A stretch of DNA of 64,000 nt from Anaerotignum sp. MSJ-24 (GCF_018918145.1 NZ_JAHLPX010000007.1:434001-498000); one strand, 5' to 3'. Shown: positions 25,309 to 34,097, numbered from the stretch's first letter. Notes: generated from the letters alone by a model not told the origin. Numbers and translations are program-made.

Positions 25309-27651
25309 TTGTCAAAAAACAGAATACAGAAAAACAGAAGGATAAAACGTCAAAGGATTATCCTTTTAGCTGCTGTTGTACTTCTTTCGGTTTTGTTTTT
25401 AAGAATTGCTTTTCTTAAAATCGTAAAGGGCGAAGAATACGAAAATGCGGCAAAATCACAGCAGACGGAAAATTACGATTCAACGATAGTTGCCAACAGA
25501 GGATCGATAGTTGACCGTAATAATCAGGCATTTGCGGTCTCCACAAGAGTTTACGACCTTGTTATGGACGTAAGAGTGCTTGTTCAGTATGATTCCGAAG
25601 AAATAGAAAAAACGCTTACAACTCTTTCACAGCTTGATTTTGTAAGCCTTGATTATAACACACTTAAGAGCTATACAATTCTTGATGCTAACGGAAAACC
25701 GGCAGAGGACACACATTGGAAGGTGCTTGCAAAGAAGCTTTCCCGTGAACAGAAGGAACAGATAGAAAGCTATAAGCTTAAAGGTATAGTTTTCGGTGCC
25801 GATACAAAGCGAAGCTATCCGCTCGGAACGGTTGCGGCCGATGTAATCGGTTTTATACGAGGAGACAGCTCATGGGGACTGGAGAGCGAATATAATACAG
25901 AGCTTTCCGGTGTAAACGGACGAGAGTTTAAGACATACGACGGAAGCAGTTCTGCCATTATACAGACGATAGATGCACAGGACGGTTCAACCGTAGTAAC
26001 CACATTGGACTATACAATACAGCAGTATGCCGAACAGGCAGTTCAGAAGGCCATTGCCGATTACAATCCACAGCATGCGGCTGTTCTTGTTATGAACCCG
26101 AACACAGGCGAGGTTTATGCAATGGCGGATTCTCCGACCTTTGATGCCAATAATCCTTCCGATCCTACAAAGGTTAATACAACGGAGGCTTTTGCATCAC
26201 AGTGGAGTGAAATGTCCGATGAGGAACAGTTTAACTATCTTTATGATAGTTGGACAAACTTCAATATTTCTCATACATTTGAACCGGGTTCTATATTTAA
26301 ACCGATGGTTGTTGCGGCGGCTCTTGACGAAGGAGTTATATCCGAAACGGATACCTTCTATTGCGACGGTATGAAAACTGTATATGACCGAGATATAAGC
26401 TGCTGGCAGAAATCCGGACATGGAACGGAAACTGTTGAGGACGTTCTTGCAAATTCCTGCAACGTTGCAATGATGGATATAGGACAGAAGATGGGAGTAC
26501 ATCTTTTCTATAAATATCAGAGAGATTTTGGTTTTGGTGAAAAGACCGGAATAGACCTTCCCGGTGAAGCATCGGCATCAACGCTTCTTTATAAAGAAGA
26601 CGCAATAGGCCCGGTTGACCTTGCCACAATGAGTTTCGGTCAGTCATTTAACTGTACATCAATACAGGTGCTTAACGCATTTTCTGCCGTTATAAACGGC
26701 GGTAACCTTATGCAGCCGTATGTTGTTTCAAAGGTTATTGATTCAAACGGCAATGTTACATATGAAAAAAGCCCTACTGTTATAAGAAAGGTAATAAGCA
26801 AGGAAACAAGTGATACCGTAAGAAAATATCTTCAGGCGGTTATTGATACAGGTACAGGCAACAAGGCAAAAATCGAAGGCTACGCAATCGGCGGTAAAAC
26901 CGGTACAGCACAGCAGGCTATCCGTTCAAATGAAGAATATACAGTAACCTTTGTAGGCTTTCTTCCTGTTGATAATCCACAGATAATAGCTATCGCAATT
27001 ATAGATAAGCCTTCTATATATACAGAAGGTTCTGCATCTGCGGCACCTATGCTTAAAGGACTGCTTGAAAACATTATTAAGTATCTTGGTATAGAAAAAA
27101 CAGAGGCGGTTACATCTTCAAAGGCGGCAGAGGAAAATACTGTTGTTCTTGATGATCTTACAACATATACAACAAATGAGGCTATTTCTTATCTTGTAAA
27201 CAATAACCTTAATTATCAGGTTGTCGGCGAAGGCAGTCAGGTAACAAGCTCGGCACCTCATACCGGAACCGAAGTACAGGAAGGTTCGACAATAATCCTT
27301 TATGTAACCAAGGCTGCCGGAGAAGATAATACAGTTCAGGTTCCCAACGTACTCGGAAGGAGCTATAACGAGGCTGTTGCGGCAATAATGAATGCCGGAC
27401 TCGGTGCGGTAATAAACGGTGATGAAAACGGAGTTGTTGTAAGCCAGAGTCCTAAAAAAGGTGAAACCGTTTCACCGGGAGAGGATATAACGCTTACGTT
27501 TGAGGTAACCGACAGCGGTATCACAGAATCCGGTGGCGGTTCAAATACCGATACGTCATCAACCGATACTTCCGGAACATCGAATACACCGACTGTTACA
27601 ACGCAGAAGGTCATAACAACCACAAAGAAAACAGGCAAAATAGTTAAATAA
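25309..27651 (+). CDS. Class B penicillin-binding protein with PASTA domains (SpoVD/FtsI type)
   Basis: 780-residue transpeptidase. N-terminal transmembrane helix, dimerisation domain (RGSIVDRNNQAFAVS), then the catalytic domain with SxxK in EPGSIFKPM, SxN in ANSCNVAMM and KTG in GGKTGTAQQ. Two C-terminal PASTA repeats follow, and a Ser/Thr-rich tail of about 45 residues ends KKTGKIVK. PASTA-bearing class-B PBPs after ftsL are either septal PBP2x/FtsI-like or SpoVD (spore cortex); which role applies here cannot be told. Start TTG at 25309 has GAAAGGA upstream (alternative TTG at 25300). Unlike typical dcw clusters, the run ends here with no murE, mraY or murD. Confidence 0.88.
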   Translation: MSKNRIQKNRRIKRQRIILLAAVVLLSVLFLRIAFLKIVKGEEYENAAKSQQTENYDSTIVANRGSIVDRNNQAFAVSTRVYDLVMDVRVLVQYDSEEIEKTLTTLSQLDFVSLDYNTLKSYTILDANGKPAEDTHWKVLAKKLSREQKEQIESYKLKGIVFGADTKRSYPLGTVAADVIGFIRGDSSWGLESEYNTELSGVNGREFKTYDGSSSAIIQTIDAQDGSTVVTTLDYTIQQYAEQAVQKAIADYNPQHAAVLVMNPNTGEVYAMADSPTFDANNPSDPTKVNTTEAFASQWSEMSDEEQFNYLYDSWTNFNISHTFEPGSIFKPMVVAAALDEGVISETDTFYCDGMKTVYDRDISCWQKSGHGTETVEDVLANSCNVAMMDIGQKMGVHLFYKYQRDFGFGEKTGIDLPGEASASTLLYKEDAIGPVDLATMSFGQSFNCTSIQVLNAFSAVINGGNLMQPYVVSKVIDSNGNVTYEKSPTVIRKVISKETSDTVRKYLQAVIDTGTGNKAKIEGYAIGGKTGTAQQAIRSNEEYTVTFVGFLPVDNPQIIAIAIIDKPSIYTEGSASAAPMLKGLLENIIKYLGIEKTEAVTSSKAAEENTVVLDDLTTYTTNEAISYLVNNNLNYQVVGEGSQVTSSAPHTGTEVQEGSTIILYVTKAAGEDNTVQVPNVLGRSYNEAVAAIMNAGLGAVINGDENGVVVSQSPKKGETVSPGEDITLTFEVTDSGITESGGGSNTDTSSTDTSGTSNTPTVTTQKVITTTKKTGKIVK

Positions 27652-27659
27652 TAAAAAAT

Positions 27660-27699
27660 AAGTGCATTCAAACCGTTTTGTGATATGAATGCACTTTTG
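27660..27699 (+). terminator. Intrinsic terminator after PBP gene (bidirectional)
   Basis: AAGTGCATTCA and TGAATGCACTT are perfect 11-bp arms around a 15-base loop, followed by TTTGTT. It may serve the convergent TPR gene as well. Confidence 0.88.
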
Positions 27700-27719
27700 T
27701 TATGTTCATATATTTTTTG

Positions 27720-28406
27720 TTAATTATTTTGTATTTCTGCTTTTGAAAGAATTTCACCTATTTGCTTGAAGGAATCAACATACTTTTGTTCATGCCATGT
27801 GTTTGTGGCGGCAACAAGCATTTCTTTTGCGTCCGAATATCGTTTTTCGGCTATTGCCACAAGTATGTTAAGCTCGGCAATGTTTCTGCCGTATATATTG
27901 TCGGATTTGTATTTGTCAAAAAGTGATTTTTGTGAATTATATAAATCCAGCTGTTTATCAAATTCCGATGTGTAAAAATAAGCATCACAGAGATTTATGT
28001 AGTAAACAAGCTTTATTCTTTCAGGTTTAAGTTCTTTTTCAGATAATGCTTCCAATATTTCTATTGCAGATAAATAGTCCTTTGTTTCTATATATCCGGC
28101 TGAAAGATTGAGGTTTATCAGATTCTTTACTCCTTTTCCTTTAGCTTTTTTAAGCATTTCGTTCAGTTCGGATATAAATTCCTGAGTTTTGCCGGTGTTG
28201 AAAAGCTCAACAGCATTGTTTATTTTTTTGCGGTAATACATAAAGTACAGAATATTTATGATAACTGCCGCCATTATTACCAATATAGCTGCTGTTATAT
28301 ATCCTTTCATAAATACTTTTTCGTCTATTTGGAACAGATTTCTTATTATTATCAGAACAATGCCAAGACAAATACCGATTATAATTATTTTAAATATTCT
28401 TTTCAT
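27720..28406 (-). CDS. Membrane-anchored TPR-like protein
   Basis: 228 residues: two N-terminal transmembrane helices (about 5-24 and 37-56), then an alpha-helical part with TPR-like pairs (GKTQEFISELNEMLKKAKG..., NLSAGYIETKDYLSAIEILEAL, YYINLCDAYFYTSEFDKQLDLYNSQ, ELNILVAIAEKRYSDAKEML). No catalytic motif seen. Likely a scaffold on the inner face of the membrane. Own transcription unit, divergent from the TetR gene. Function unknown. Confidence 0.65.
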   Translation of the reverse strand: MKRIFKIIIIGICLGIVLIIIRNLFQIDEKVFMKGYITAAILVIMAAVIINILYFMYYRKKINNAVELFNTGKTQEFISELNEMLKKAKGKGVKNLINLNLSAGYIETKDYLSAIEILEALSEKELKPERIKLVYYINLCDAYFYTSEFDKQLDLYNSQKSLFDKYKSDNIYGRNIAELNILVAIAEKRYSDAKEMLVAATNTWHEQKYVDSFKQIGEILSKAEIQNN

Positions 28407-28477
28407 ATATTACCTCCATTTGATTTTATAATATCATAAACATATAATTAAGTTTTTACGAAAATCTTAAATTAGCA

Positions 28478-28504
28478 TTGACAGAAGTGTAATATAGGTA
28501 TAAA
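28478..28504 (+). promoter_or_regulatory. Promoter of tetR-radical SAM pair
   Basis: TTGACA (28478-28483), a short 15-bp spacer and TATAAA (28499-28504). The short spacer suggests a weak or regulated promoter. Confidence 0.55.
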
Positions 28505-28505
28505 C

Positions 28506-28533
28506 TGAACACGTTCAATTTGAACATGTTCAA
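28506..28533. promoter_or_regulatory. Probable TetR-family operator pair
   Basis: TGAACACGTTCA (28506-28517) followed by the perfect palindrome TTGAACATGTTCAA (28520-28533). Both contain GAAC-N2-GTTC, centres 15 bp apart. They directly overlap the start-site region after the promoter and 20 bp before the TetR start codon, which suggests autorepression. Confidence 0.72.
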
Positions 28534-28554
28534 ATAAAACGGACAGGTGATATA

Positions 28555-29112
28555 ATGAAAAATGATGACGGTTCAAAACAAAAGATAATACAGACGGTAC
28601 GGCAAATGATAGAGAAAGATGTTGATATTAATAAAATAACAGTTCGTGCCATTGCCGCACAGGCGGAGATTGGAGTCGGGCTTATTAACTATCATTTCGG
28701 AAGTAAGGATAAGCTTATAGGTGATGTACTTGCGGAAATAATGACGGAAGAGGCATCGGAAAAAATATCCCAAAGCCTTGCCGAACCAAAAAAGGAAAGC
28801 TTTAAAGCAATGCTCAACGGATTTTATGATTTAACAATAAAATATGAGGAGATAGAAAAGTTTCTGATAAAAAGATGTCTTACCGAAGGTGATTTTTCAA
28901 CGGAAATCATATTACTGCCGCTTTTGAAACAGATTTTCGGAGAAAGCAAAACAGAGCTTGAGCTTAAAATAATTGCGATGCAGATAATAATACCATTGCA
29001 GTCAACAGGGTTGAATCTTGAAGGAACAAAAAACTACTGTGGTCTGGATCTGTATAACAGAGAGGACAGAGTTAAGTTTATTGATATTTTGACAGAAAAT
29101 ATAATGGGGTGA
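28555..29112 (+). CDS. TetR/AcrR family regulator
   Basis: 185-residue TetR-type repressor. The HTH lies in about residues 10-55: KITVRAIAAQAEIGVGLINYHFGSKDKLI, with the classic NYHFGSK recognition helix. The ligand-binding C-terminal domain is divergent. AGGTGAT precedes the ATG. Two GAAC-N2-GTTC palindromes lie between promoter and gene, so it likely controls itself and the radical SAM gene that begins 5 bases after its stop. Inducer unknown. Confidence 0.85.
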   Translation: MKNDDGSKQKIIQTVRQMIEKDVDINKITVRAIAAQAEIGVGLINYHFGSKDKLIGDVLAEIMTEEASEKISQSLAEPKKESFKAMLNGFYDLTIKYEEIEKFLIKRCLTEGDFSTEIILLPLLKQIFGESKTELELKIIAMQIIIPLQSTGLNLEGTKNYCGLDLYNREDRVKFIDILTENIMG

Positions 29113-29117
29113 TTTTT

Positions 29118-30197
29118 ATGGAGCTTAACAGCTATATGGAACATGGCATTAAATCAATTTCTTCTACCATATCGGCATTTTATCTCAATAATCTGAAGGG
29201 CATTAAATTTATTTCCGGTTTTGTGCCGTCGCTTGCAAGAGCGTCAAGGCTGAGAAAGGAAAGTGAAAAAAACGGTCTGCATATTCCACCGTTTCTTATT
29301 GCAAGTATTTCCTCAAAATGTAATCTGCATTGTATCGGCTGTTATGCAAGGGCAGACGGAATGTGCACAGAAGGCGGAAGAAATGATGAAATGACAGCTG
29401 GTGAATGGAAAAAGATATTTACCGAAGCAGACGAGATAGGTGTTTCGTTTATACTTCTTGCCGGTGGAGAGCCGTTGATAAGAAAAGATGTAATGAATAC
29501 AGCGGCAGAGTTTAAGCATATAGCCTTTCCTGTATTTACAAACGGAACACTTATAGATGATGAATATATCGAATTTTTTGATAAAAACAGAAATATGATT
29601 CCGGTAATAAGTATGGAAGGCGATTCGGCACAAACAGACATACGAAGAGGAGCAGGCGTTGCCGAAAGCATAGCAAAAACCATGGCCGAGTTGAAAAAGA
29701 GAGGAATACTTTTTGCCGTGTCGGTAACGGTTACTTCGGAAAATCTCTGCAATGCCGTAACGGAGGAATATCTTAATGAATTAAGAGAAAAAGGCTGCGG
29801 AGTTGTTTTCTATGTTGAGTATGTTCCGGCTGAAAAGGGTACGGAAAGACTTGTGCTTTCTCATAAGGATACCGAATGGCTCAACAACGAAACACAGAGG
29901 CTTAAGAAAATCAAAAAGGATATGACAATACTTTGTTTTCCCGGTGATGAGGAATATATGGAAGGCTGTCTTGCGGCAGGAAGAGGCTTTTTCCATATAG
30001 CACCGGACGGAAGTGCCGAACCATGTCCGTTTTCGCCTTTTTCCGTACATAATATGAAAAGCTGTTCGATAAAAGAAGTGCTTGAATCGAGATTTTTCAG
30101 CAATGTACGGGATATAAGCAGGAATGAAAAGGTACATAACGGAGGCTGTACACTGTTTAACCATGAGAATGATGTTAGAAAATCAATAGAAAACTAA
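29118..30197 (+). CDS. Radical SAM protein with C-terminal Cys-rich (SPASM-like) region
   Basis: 359-residue radical SAM enzyme. The cluster motif is CNLHCIGC (CX3CX2C) at about residue 62, followed by LLAGGEPLIRKD and a VISMEGDSAQTD strand. A C-terminal region has spaced cysteines (EGCLAAGRGFFHIAPDG, EPCPFSPF, later SCS and GGC), as in SPASM/Twitch auxiliary-cluster proteins. It is co-transcribed with a TetR regulator; no peptide substrate gene or maturase is nearby. Start ATG 29118 has GGGGTG upstream. Substrate unknown: peptide or small-molecule modification are both possible. Confidence 0.8.
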   Translation: MELNSYMEHGIKSISSTISAFYLNNLKGIKFISGFVPSLARASRLRKESEKNGLHIPPFLIASISSKCNLHCIGCYARADGMCTEGGRNDEMTAGEWKKIFTEADEIGVSFILLAGGEPLIRKDVMNTAAEFKHIAFPVFTNGTLIDDEYIEFFDKNRNMIPVISMEGDSAQTDIRRGAGVAESIAKTMAELKKRGILFAVSVTVTSENLCNAVTEEYLNELREKGCGVVFYVEYVPAEKGTERLVLSHKDTEWLNNETQRLKKIKKDMTILCFPGDEEYMEGCLAAGRGFFHIAPDGSAEPCPFSPFSVHNMKSCSIKEVLESRFFSNVRDISRNEKVHNGGCTLFNHENDVRKSIEN

Positions 30198-30304
30198 TGT
30201 AATAAATGTTAGACTTATATGAATATGTTAGACATCTCTAATGTGATGTTTTCACATATTGTTTTGTATATAATTATATAAATATCATGATATTGAGTTT
30301 TATA

Positions 30305-30339
30305 AATGCCGAGCCGCACAAGCTGTTCGGCATTTTTTT
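30305..30339 (+). terminator. Intrinsic terminator after radical SAM gene
   Basis: AATGCCGA and TCGGCATT perfect 8-bp arms around a 14-base loop, then a run of T. Confidence 0.85.
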
Positions 30340-30409
30340 ATTGACTTTTCCGATATAGTATTTTTTAATTGAAGATGTATAATAAAAAGAATATATGGAG
30401 TTGATTTTT

Positions 30410-30964
30410 ATGCTTTATTTTACTGCGGATTTGCATTTGTGCCACGATGATATGAGAAAAATTCGTGGCTTTGAAAATACAGATGAAATGAATGAATATA
30501 TAATATCACGTTGGAATGATACGGTTGAAGAAGATGACGATATATATGTACTCGGCGACATTGTATGCGGTCCGCCGATAAATGCGGAATGCTATTTAAA
30601 AAGACTTAAAGGAAAAAAGCACTTTCTTATAGGAAATCATGATTTTGGCTGGATGAGAAAAACACCGAATTACAAGGATTATTTCGTTTCGGTAAAAAAC
30701 ATAGAGTATATGTTTTTGGACGATGCTTTTCTTACGCTCTGCCATTATCCGCTTTTGGAATGGCCAGGAAGCAGTCATTTCCATAAGGAAAAATCCTATC
30801 TTATACACGGACATATCCATTCGAGCAGAACAACAGAGGCTTTTCCGATAATAAGGGATTATCTTCCGGATGCATTTAACTGCGGTGTGGATATAAATAA
30901 CTTTAAGCCGGTTACATTTTACGAGCTTGTGGAAAACAACAAAAAATGGTATGGGAGAAAGTAA
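30410..30964 (+). CDS. Calcineurin-like metallophosphoesterase
   Basis: 184-residue compact metallophosphoesterase. All five metal/catalytic blocks are seen: FTADLHLCHDD (DxH), VLGDIVCG (GDxx), LIGNHDFG (GNHD), LCHYPL and HGHIHSS (GHxH). Small relatives act on phosphodiesters or nucleotides, but substrate is not known. Start at 30410 chosen because a TGGAG site lies 9 bases upstream; ATG at 30395 overlaps that site. The Nudix gene follows after 4 bases, and an exporter overlaps that, so the three form an operon. Confidence 0.85.
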   Translation: MLYFTADLHLCHDDMRKIRGFENTDEMNEYIISRWNDTVEEDDDIYVLGDIVCGPPINAECYLKRLKGKKHFLIGNHDFGWMRKTPNYKDYFVSVKNIEYMFLDDAFLTLCHYPLLEWPGSSHFHKEKSYLIHGHIHSSRTTEAFPIIRDYLPDAFNCGVDINNFKPVTFYELVENNKKWYGRK

Positions 30965-30968
30965 GTCT

Positions 30969-31529
30969 ATGTTATACGAGAAAATTAAAGAATATATACC
31001 ATGCTGTGAGCAGGAGGAAAATGATCGCAGACTTATGCTTTCGTTTATGGATAACTGCAATAATTATCTTTTGAGAGATAACACCGTTGCACATTTTACC
31101 GCATCATCATGGATAGTCAATAAAGACAGAACCAAGGTGCTTATGATTTATCATAATATATATGATTCATGGGCATGGACAGGCGGCCATGCCGATGGAG
31201 AGGAAAATCTTCTTCATACTGCAATAAAAGAGGCTGTTGAAGAAACAGGAATAAAGCACATCAGACCTGTTTCGGAGGAGATATTTTCGATAGAAGTGCT
31301 TACTGTTGACGGACATATTAAGCGTGGAAAATATGTTTCTTCGCATCTGCATCTGAATGTTACATATCTTCTTGAAGCAGACGAAAATGATGAACTGCAT
31401 ATAAAAGCAGATGAGAATAAAGGCGTTGCGTGGTTTGATGTTAAGACTGCAATGGAGAAGGTGAGCGAGCCTTGGATGAAAAAGAATATATATGAAAAGC
31501 TTATCAAAAAGGTCGGTGAGCTTAAATGA
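30969..31529 (+). CDS. Nudix hydrolase
   Basis: 186-residue Nudix protein. The Nudix box is GHADGEENLLHTAIKEAVEETG: the usual Arg-Glu pair is Lys-Glu but all acidic metal ligands are kept. Such enzymes split nucleoside diphosphates linked to another moiety; the substrate is unknown. It lies between a metallophosphoesterase and an EamA transporter; its stop overlaps the transporter's start by four bases (ATGA). Start at 30969 set by a GGGAG site. Confidence 0.85.
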   Translation: MLYEKIKEYIPCCEQEENDRRLMLSFMDNCNNYLLRDNTVAHFTASSWIVNKDRTKVLMIYHNIYDSWAWTGGHADGEENLLHTAIKEAVEETGIKHIRPVSEEIFSIEVLTVDGHIKRGKYVSSHLHLNVTYLLEADENDELHIKADENKGVAWFDVKTAMEKVSEPWMKKNIYEKLIKKVGELK

Positions 31530-32398
31530 GTTTTAAAAAGAGCTTCCATCCGTATGCAATGACAACAATATTTTTCTGGTCGCTTGCATATGTTAATACA
31601 AGACTTGCACTGAAGTATTTTTCACCGTTTGCAATAGGCTTTCTGCGATATGCGGTTGCGGCTTTGGCAATGCTTATAGTTGTGCTTGTCCAGAAAATAA
31701 AGCCGCCTAAAGCTAAGGACATGATCTGGTTTGCACTTTCCGGAGCAACGGGATTTTTTACATTTGCGACAATGCTTAATCTCGGTTCAAGAACGGTAAA
31801 TTCATCAACAAGCAGTGTTATTGTTGCAACAACACCGATTATGACGGCGATACTTGCAAGAATATTTTATAAAGAAAAGCTTACAAAAATGCAGTATTGT
31901 GCCATTGCGGTTTCGTTTATAGGCGTTCTTGTGCTTACGGTTCTGAGTGGCGGATTTTCGGTAAATAAAGGAATACTTTATCTGATAATAGCGGCATTTG
32001 CTTTGAGCCTTTATAACATATTCCAGAAAAGGCTCACAAGAACATATTCTTCGCTTTGCTCAACTGCATACAGTATTTTCTGGGGAGCGTTGTTCATGTG
32101 CGTGTTTATGCCGAATGCCTTAAATGAGCTTCCGGGAATGCCGTTTAACCAGATTTGGAATATACTTATATTGGGAGTGCTTTCGTCGGCTGTTGCATAC
32201 TGCACATGGTCGAAGGCTTTTTCGCTTGCGGAGCATACTTCGTCCGTTAGCAATTATATGTTTGTTACTCCTTTTGTTACGTCATTGATAGCGTTTATTG
32301 TTGCAGGAGAAAGTGTGACCTCGGCAACGATTGTCGGCGGAGCGTTTATAGTAGCCGGATTGATCATATTTAATTTCGGAAATAAAATAATTAAATAA
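31526..32398 (+). CDS. EamA/DMT family transporter
   Basis: 290-residue protein with ten predicted transmembrane helices in two EamA repeats, as in drug/metabolite transporters and amino-acid or metabolite exporters. The repeat starts are MTTIFFWSLAYVNTRLALKYFSPFAIGFLRY and GILYLIIAAFALSLYNIFQKRL; the second ends with SVTSATIVGGAFIVAGLIIFNF. Substrate cannot be told. Coupled to the Nudix gene by ATGA overlap. Confidence 0.85.
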   Translation: MSFKKSFHPYAMTTIFFWSLAYVNTRLALKYFSPFAIGFLRYAVAALAMLIVVLVQKIKPPKAKDMIWFALSGATGFFTFATMLNLGSRTVNSSTSSVIVATTPIMTAILARIFYKEKLTKMQYCAIAVSFIGVLVLTVLSGGFSVNKGILYLIIAAFALSLYNIFQKRLTRTYSSLCSTAYSIFWGALFMCVFMPNALNELPGMPFNQIWNILILGVLSSAVAYCTWSKAFSLAEHTSSVSNYMFVTPFVTSLIAFIVAGESVTSATIVGGAFIVAGLIIFNFGNKIIK

Positions 32399-32462
32399 AA
32401 AGAAAGGGATTGAACAATTATAATTATGTAGTCGTTTTTATTATGGTTGGGGAGATGATTTT

Positions 32463-32675
32463 ATGATTTCATTGGCAGATGTATCTAAGTATGGGTTGTA
32501 TACAATTAAATGGATTTTGTGCGATTATATCAGCAGGGATTTTATTGCCGACATGGGAATTGTACAGGGAGCAGATGTTGATGTTGTTTCATCTTTTTTC
32601 GGCAATGTTATTGTTGGTATAAACGGAAAACAGGTTGCGCTGAGTAAGGATGTTGCTGATAGAATAAAGGTATAA
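32463..32675 (+). CDS. FeoA-domain small protein
   Basis: 70-residue protein with the SH3-like FeoA fold: YISRDFIADMGIVQGADVDVVSSFFGNVIVGINGKQVALSKDVADRIKV. FeoA partners with the FeoB ferrous-iron channel, but no feoB is adjacent, so it is a stand-alone FeoA-like protein of unknown partner. GGGGAGATG lies upstream of the start. Bounded by a strong bidirectional terminator. Confidence 0.75.
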   Translation: MISLADVSKYGLYTIKWILCDYISRDFIADMGIVQGADVDVVSSFFGNVIVGINGKQVALSKDVADRIKV

Positions 32676-32676
32676 A

Positions 32677-32708
32677 AAACAGGCTGTGGAATTTTCCACA
32701 GCCTGTTT
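32677..32708. terminator. Bidirectional intrinsic terminator
   Basis: AAACAGGCTGTGGAA and TTCCACAGCCTGTTT, a near-perfect 14-15 bp stem with a minimal loop. It serves both the FeoA gene (+) and ribU (-), which converge here. Confidence 0.92.
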
Positions 32709-32715
32709 CTATGTA

Positions 32716-33276
32716 TCAGTCTTTAAGTGCATTTCCGTGAGGAATATGGTTTGAAATTTTCTTATATATAAGGAATGTAATAAATGAATTAACTCCGGAC
32801 TTGATTACATTGAACGGGAGTATTATGGGAACAATCATCTGTGCAACGACTGATCTGGGAGTACCCATGAAAATAGGTGTAAAGATAATGTTCCATACGC
32901 ACATTGAAGCAACCATAACGATTGCTCCGATAATAAGAGCCTTTATGGCGTTTTTCTTTGTGTGGTTGCGGTTATATATGTTTCCGGCAGCGATTGTGAA
33001 AAAGCCTGTTGCGAAAATATGCATCATAATTCCGATAATGCCGCTCTGTGAGCTTACGGTAAAGCCCTGAATAAATGACACAATTACTGTAAGTAAATAT
33101 CCGCTTAAAGGTCCATATAAAAATGTACAGATAAATATAGGAATGTCTGCAGGATCATATTCAAGAAATGATGCTGCCGGGAATATGGGAAAATGTATCA
33201 GATAAACAAGAATTATCGATACAGCCGCCATCATACCCATTGTAGTGAGTTTTCTTACTTTTGCCGATCTTTCCAT
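32716..33276 (-). CDS. ribU: Riboflavin ECF transporter substrate-specific component RibU
   Basis: 186-residue membrane protein with about six helices of the ECF S-component fold. The first helix has the MGMMAAVSIILVYL coupling signature, followed by FLEYDPADIPIFICTFLYGPLSG, which matches RibU. Energy-coupling ATPases and EcfT are encoded elsewhere. The 5' leader contains a complete FMN riboswitch and terminator, which is strong evidence for riboflavin as the substrate. AGGTTTAAAACAC spacing upstream gives a normal ribosome site (GGAGG). Confidence 0.93.
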   Translation of the reverse strand: MERSAKVRKLTTMGMMAAVSIILVYLIHFPIFPAASFLEYDPADIPIFICTFLYGPLSGYLLTVIVSFIQGFTVSSQSGIIGIMMHIFATGFFTIAAGNIYNRNHTKKNAIKALIIGAIVMVASMCVWNIIFTPIFMGTPRSVVAQMIVPIILPFNVIKSGVNSFITFLIYKKISNHIPHGNALKD

Positions 33277-33340
33277 TGTGTTTTAAACCTCCGATTATGT
33301 AGAAATATTATTGTGGTATAGTTGAGGCACAGAAAAACAA

Positions 33341-33372
33341 TAAAAAAGTGCATACCAAAACAGGGACGCACA
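33341..33372 (-). terminator. Riboswitch-controlled terminator of ribU
   Basis: On the minus strand, GTGCGT and ATGCAC arms (wobble allowed) then TTTTTT, between the FMN aptamer and ribU. When FMN is scarce an alternative pairing would presumably prevent this hairpin. Confidence 0.7.
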
Positions 33373-33386
33373 AAGAACGCATATTT

Positions 33387-33516
33387 CTGTTCCTTTATCC
33401 GGACTATACCGTCGGTTCGGGAATCGCACCCAAATCAACCTGTTTGAACAGGTCCTCGGACTCAGACACATTGTGTCTATTACCGCCGGTGAGGAATTGC
33501 ACCTCGCCCTGAAACA
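33387..33516 (-). ncRNA. FMN riboswitch (RFN element)
   Basis: On the minus strand the conserved RFN blocks appear in order: CAGGGCGAGGTG, AATTCCTCACCGGCGGTAA, a variable hairpin, GAGTCCGAGGACCTG, TTTGGGTGCGATTCCCGAACCGACGG (read in parts) and TATAGTCCGGATAAAGGAAC. Genetic control of riboflavin uptake by FMN is well established for this element; it precedes ribU. Confidence 0.95.
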
Positions 33517-33522
33517 TTATTA

Positions 33523-33551
33523 AGTATAAAACTACGTTGCTTTAAAGTCAA
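33523..33551 (-). promoter_or_regulatory. Sigma-A promoter of the FMN riboswitch-ribU unit
   Basis: On the minus strand, TTGACT (33546-33551), a 17-bp spacer, TATACT (33523-33528), directly before the riboswitch. Confidence 0.88.
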
Positions 33552-33581
33552 TATATTAGATTAATTTGTTGAAATAAATAA

Positions 33582-34097
33582 TTATTTGCTGAGAACAAAA
33601 CATTCCAAATCGAATATTTCACCGTCATAACGCATTTCACCGTCATGGAGTGTTCCTTCATGGACAAAACCGCATTTTTCAATAACTCTGCGGGAACGCT
33701 TGTTGTATGAATAACAACAGCATGTGATTATATCGGTACAGGGACTTTTAAATCCATAACTGATTACGGATTTTGCGGCTTCGGTCATTATGCCGAGTCC
33801 CCAATAATCTTTACTTAAAGCATAACCGAGCATTCTTGCTCTGGGATTTTCGCGTTTCGGATCGGCGATAAGCCCTATTGTGCCTATAAGCTTTTTTGTG
33901 TCCTTAAGTATTATTCCGAATATACTTATCTCGTCTTTGAATACATCATTGATTATCTGCTTTGTTTCTTCTATATTTTCGTGTGGTTTCCAACCGGCAT
34001 TGGGACCTACATCTTCGTTATGCGAATAATCGAAAATATCCTCTGCATCTGAATCAACTATATTTCTGAGAATCAGTCTGTCAGTTTCGAGTGTCAA
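33582..34097 (-). CDS. GNAT family N-acetyltransferase (RimJ/RimL type)
   Basis: 171-residue GNAT protein of the RimJ/RimL group: N-terminal TLETDRLILRNIVDSDAEDIFDYSHNEDV, IGTIGLIAD, acetyl-CoA loop around GYALSKDYWGLGIMTEAAKSVI (Q/RxxGxG/A is degenerate but positioned) and the closing NKRSRRVIEKCGFVHEGTL. Substrate (protein N-terminus, small amine) unknown. Its start overlaps the stop of the upstream EFR1 gene by four bases. Confidence 0.85.
   Translation of the reverse strand: MTLETDRLILRNIVDSDAEDIFDYSHNEDVGPNAGWKPHENIEETKQIINDVFKDEISIFGIILKDTKKLIGTIGLIADPKRENPRARMLGYALSKDYWGLGIMTEAAKSVISYGFKSPCTDIITCCCYSYNKRSRRVIEKCGFVHEGTLHDGEMRYDGEIFDLECFVLSK

Noticed and set aside
30198-30304. Repeated TGTTAGAC and a small ATGTGA/TCACAT hairpin after the radical SAM gene
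   Set aside because: Only two short copies in AT-rich sequence; not distinct enough to call an operator.
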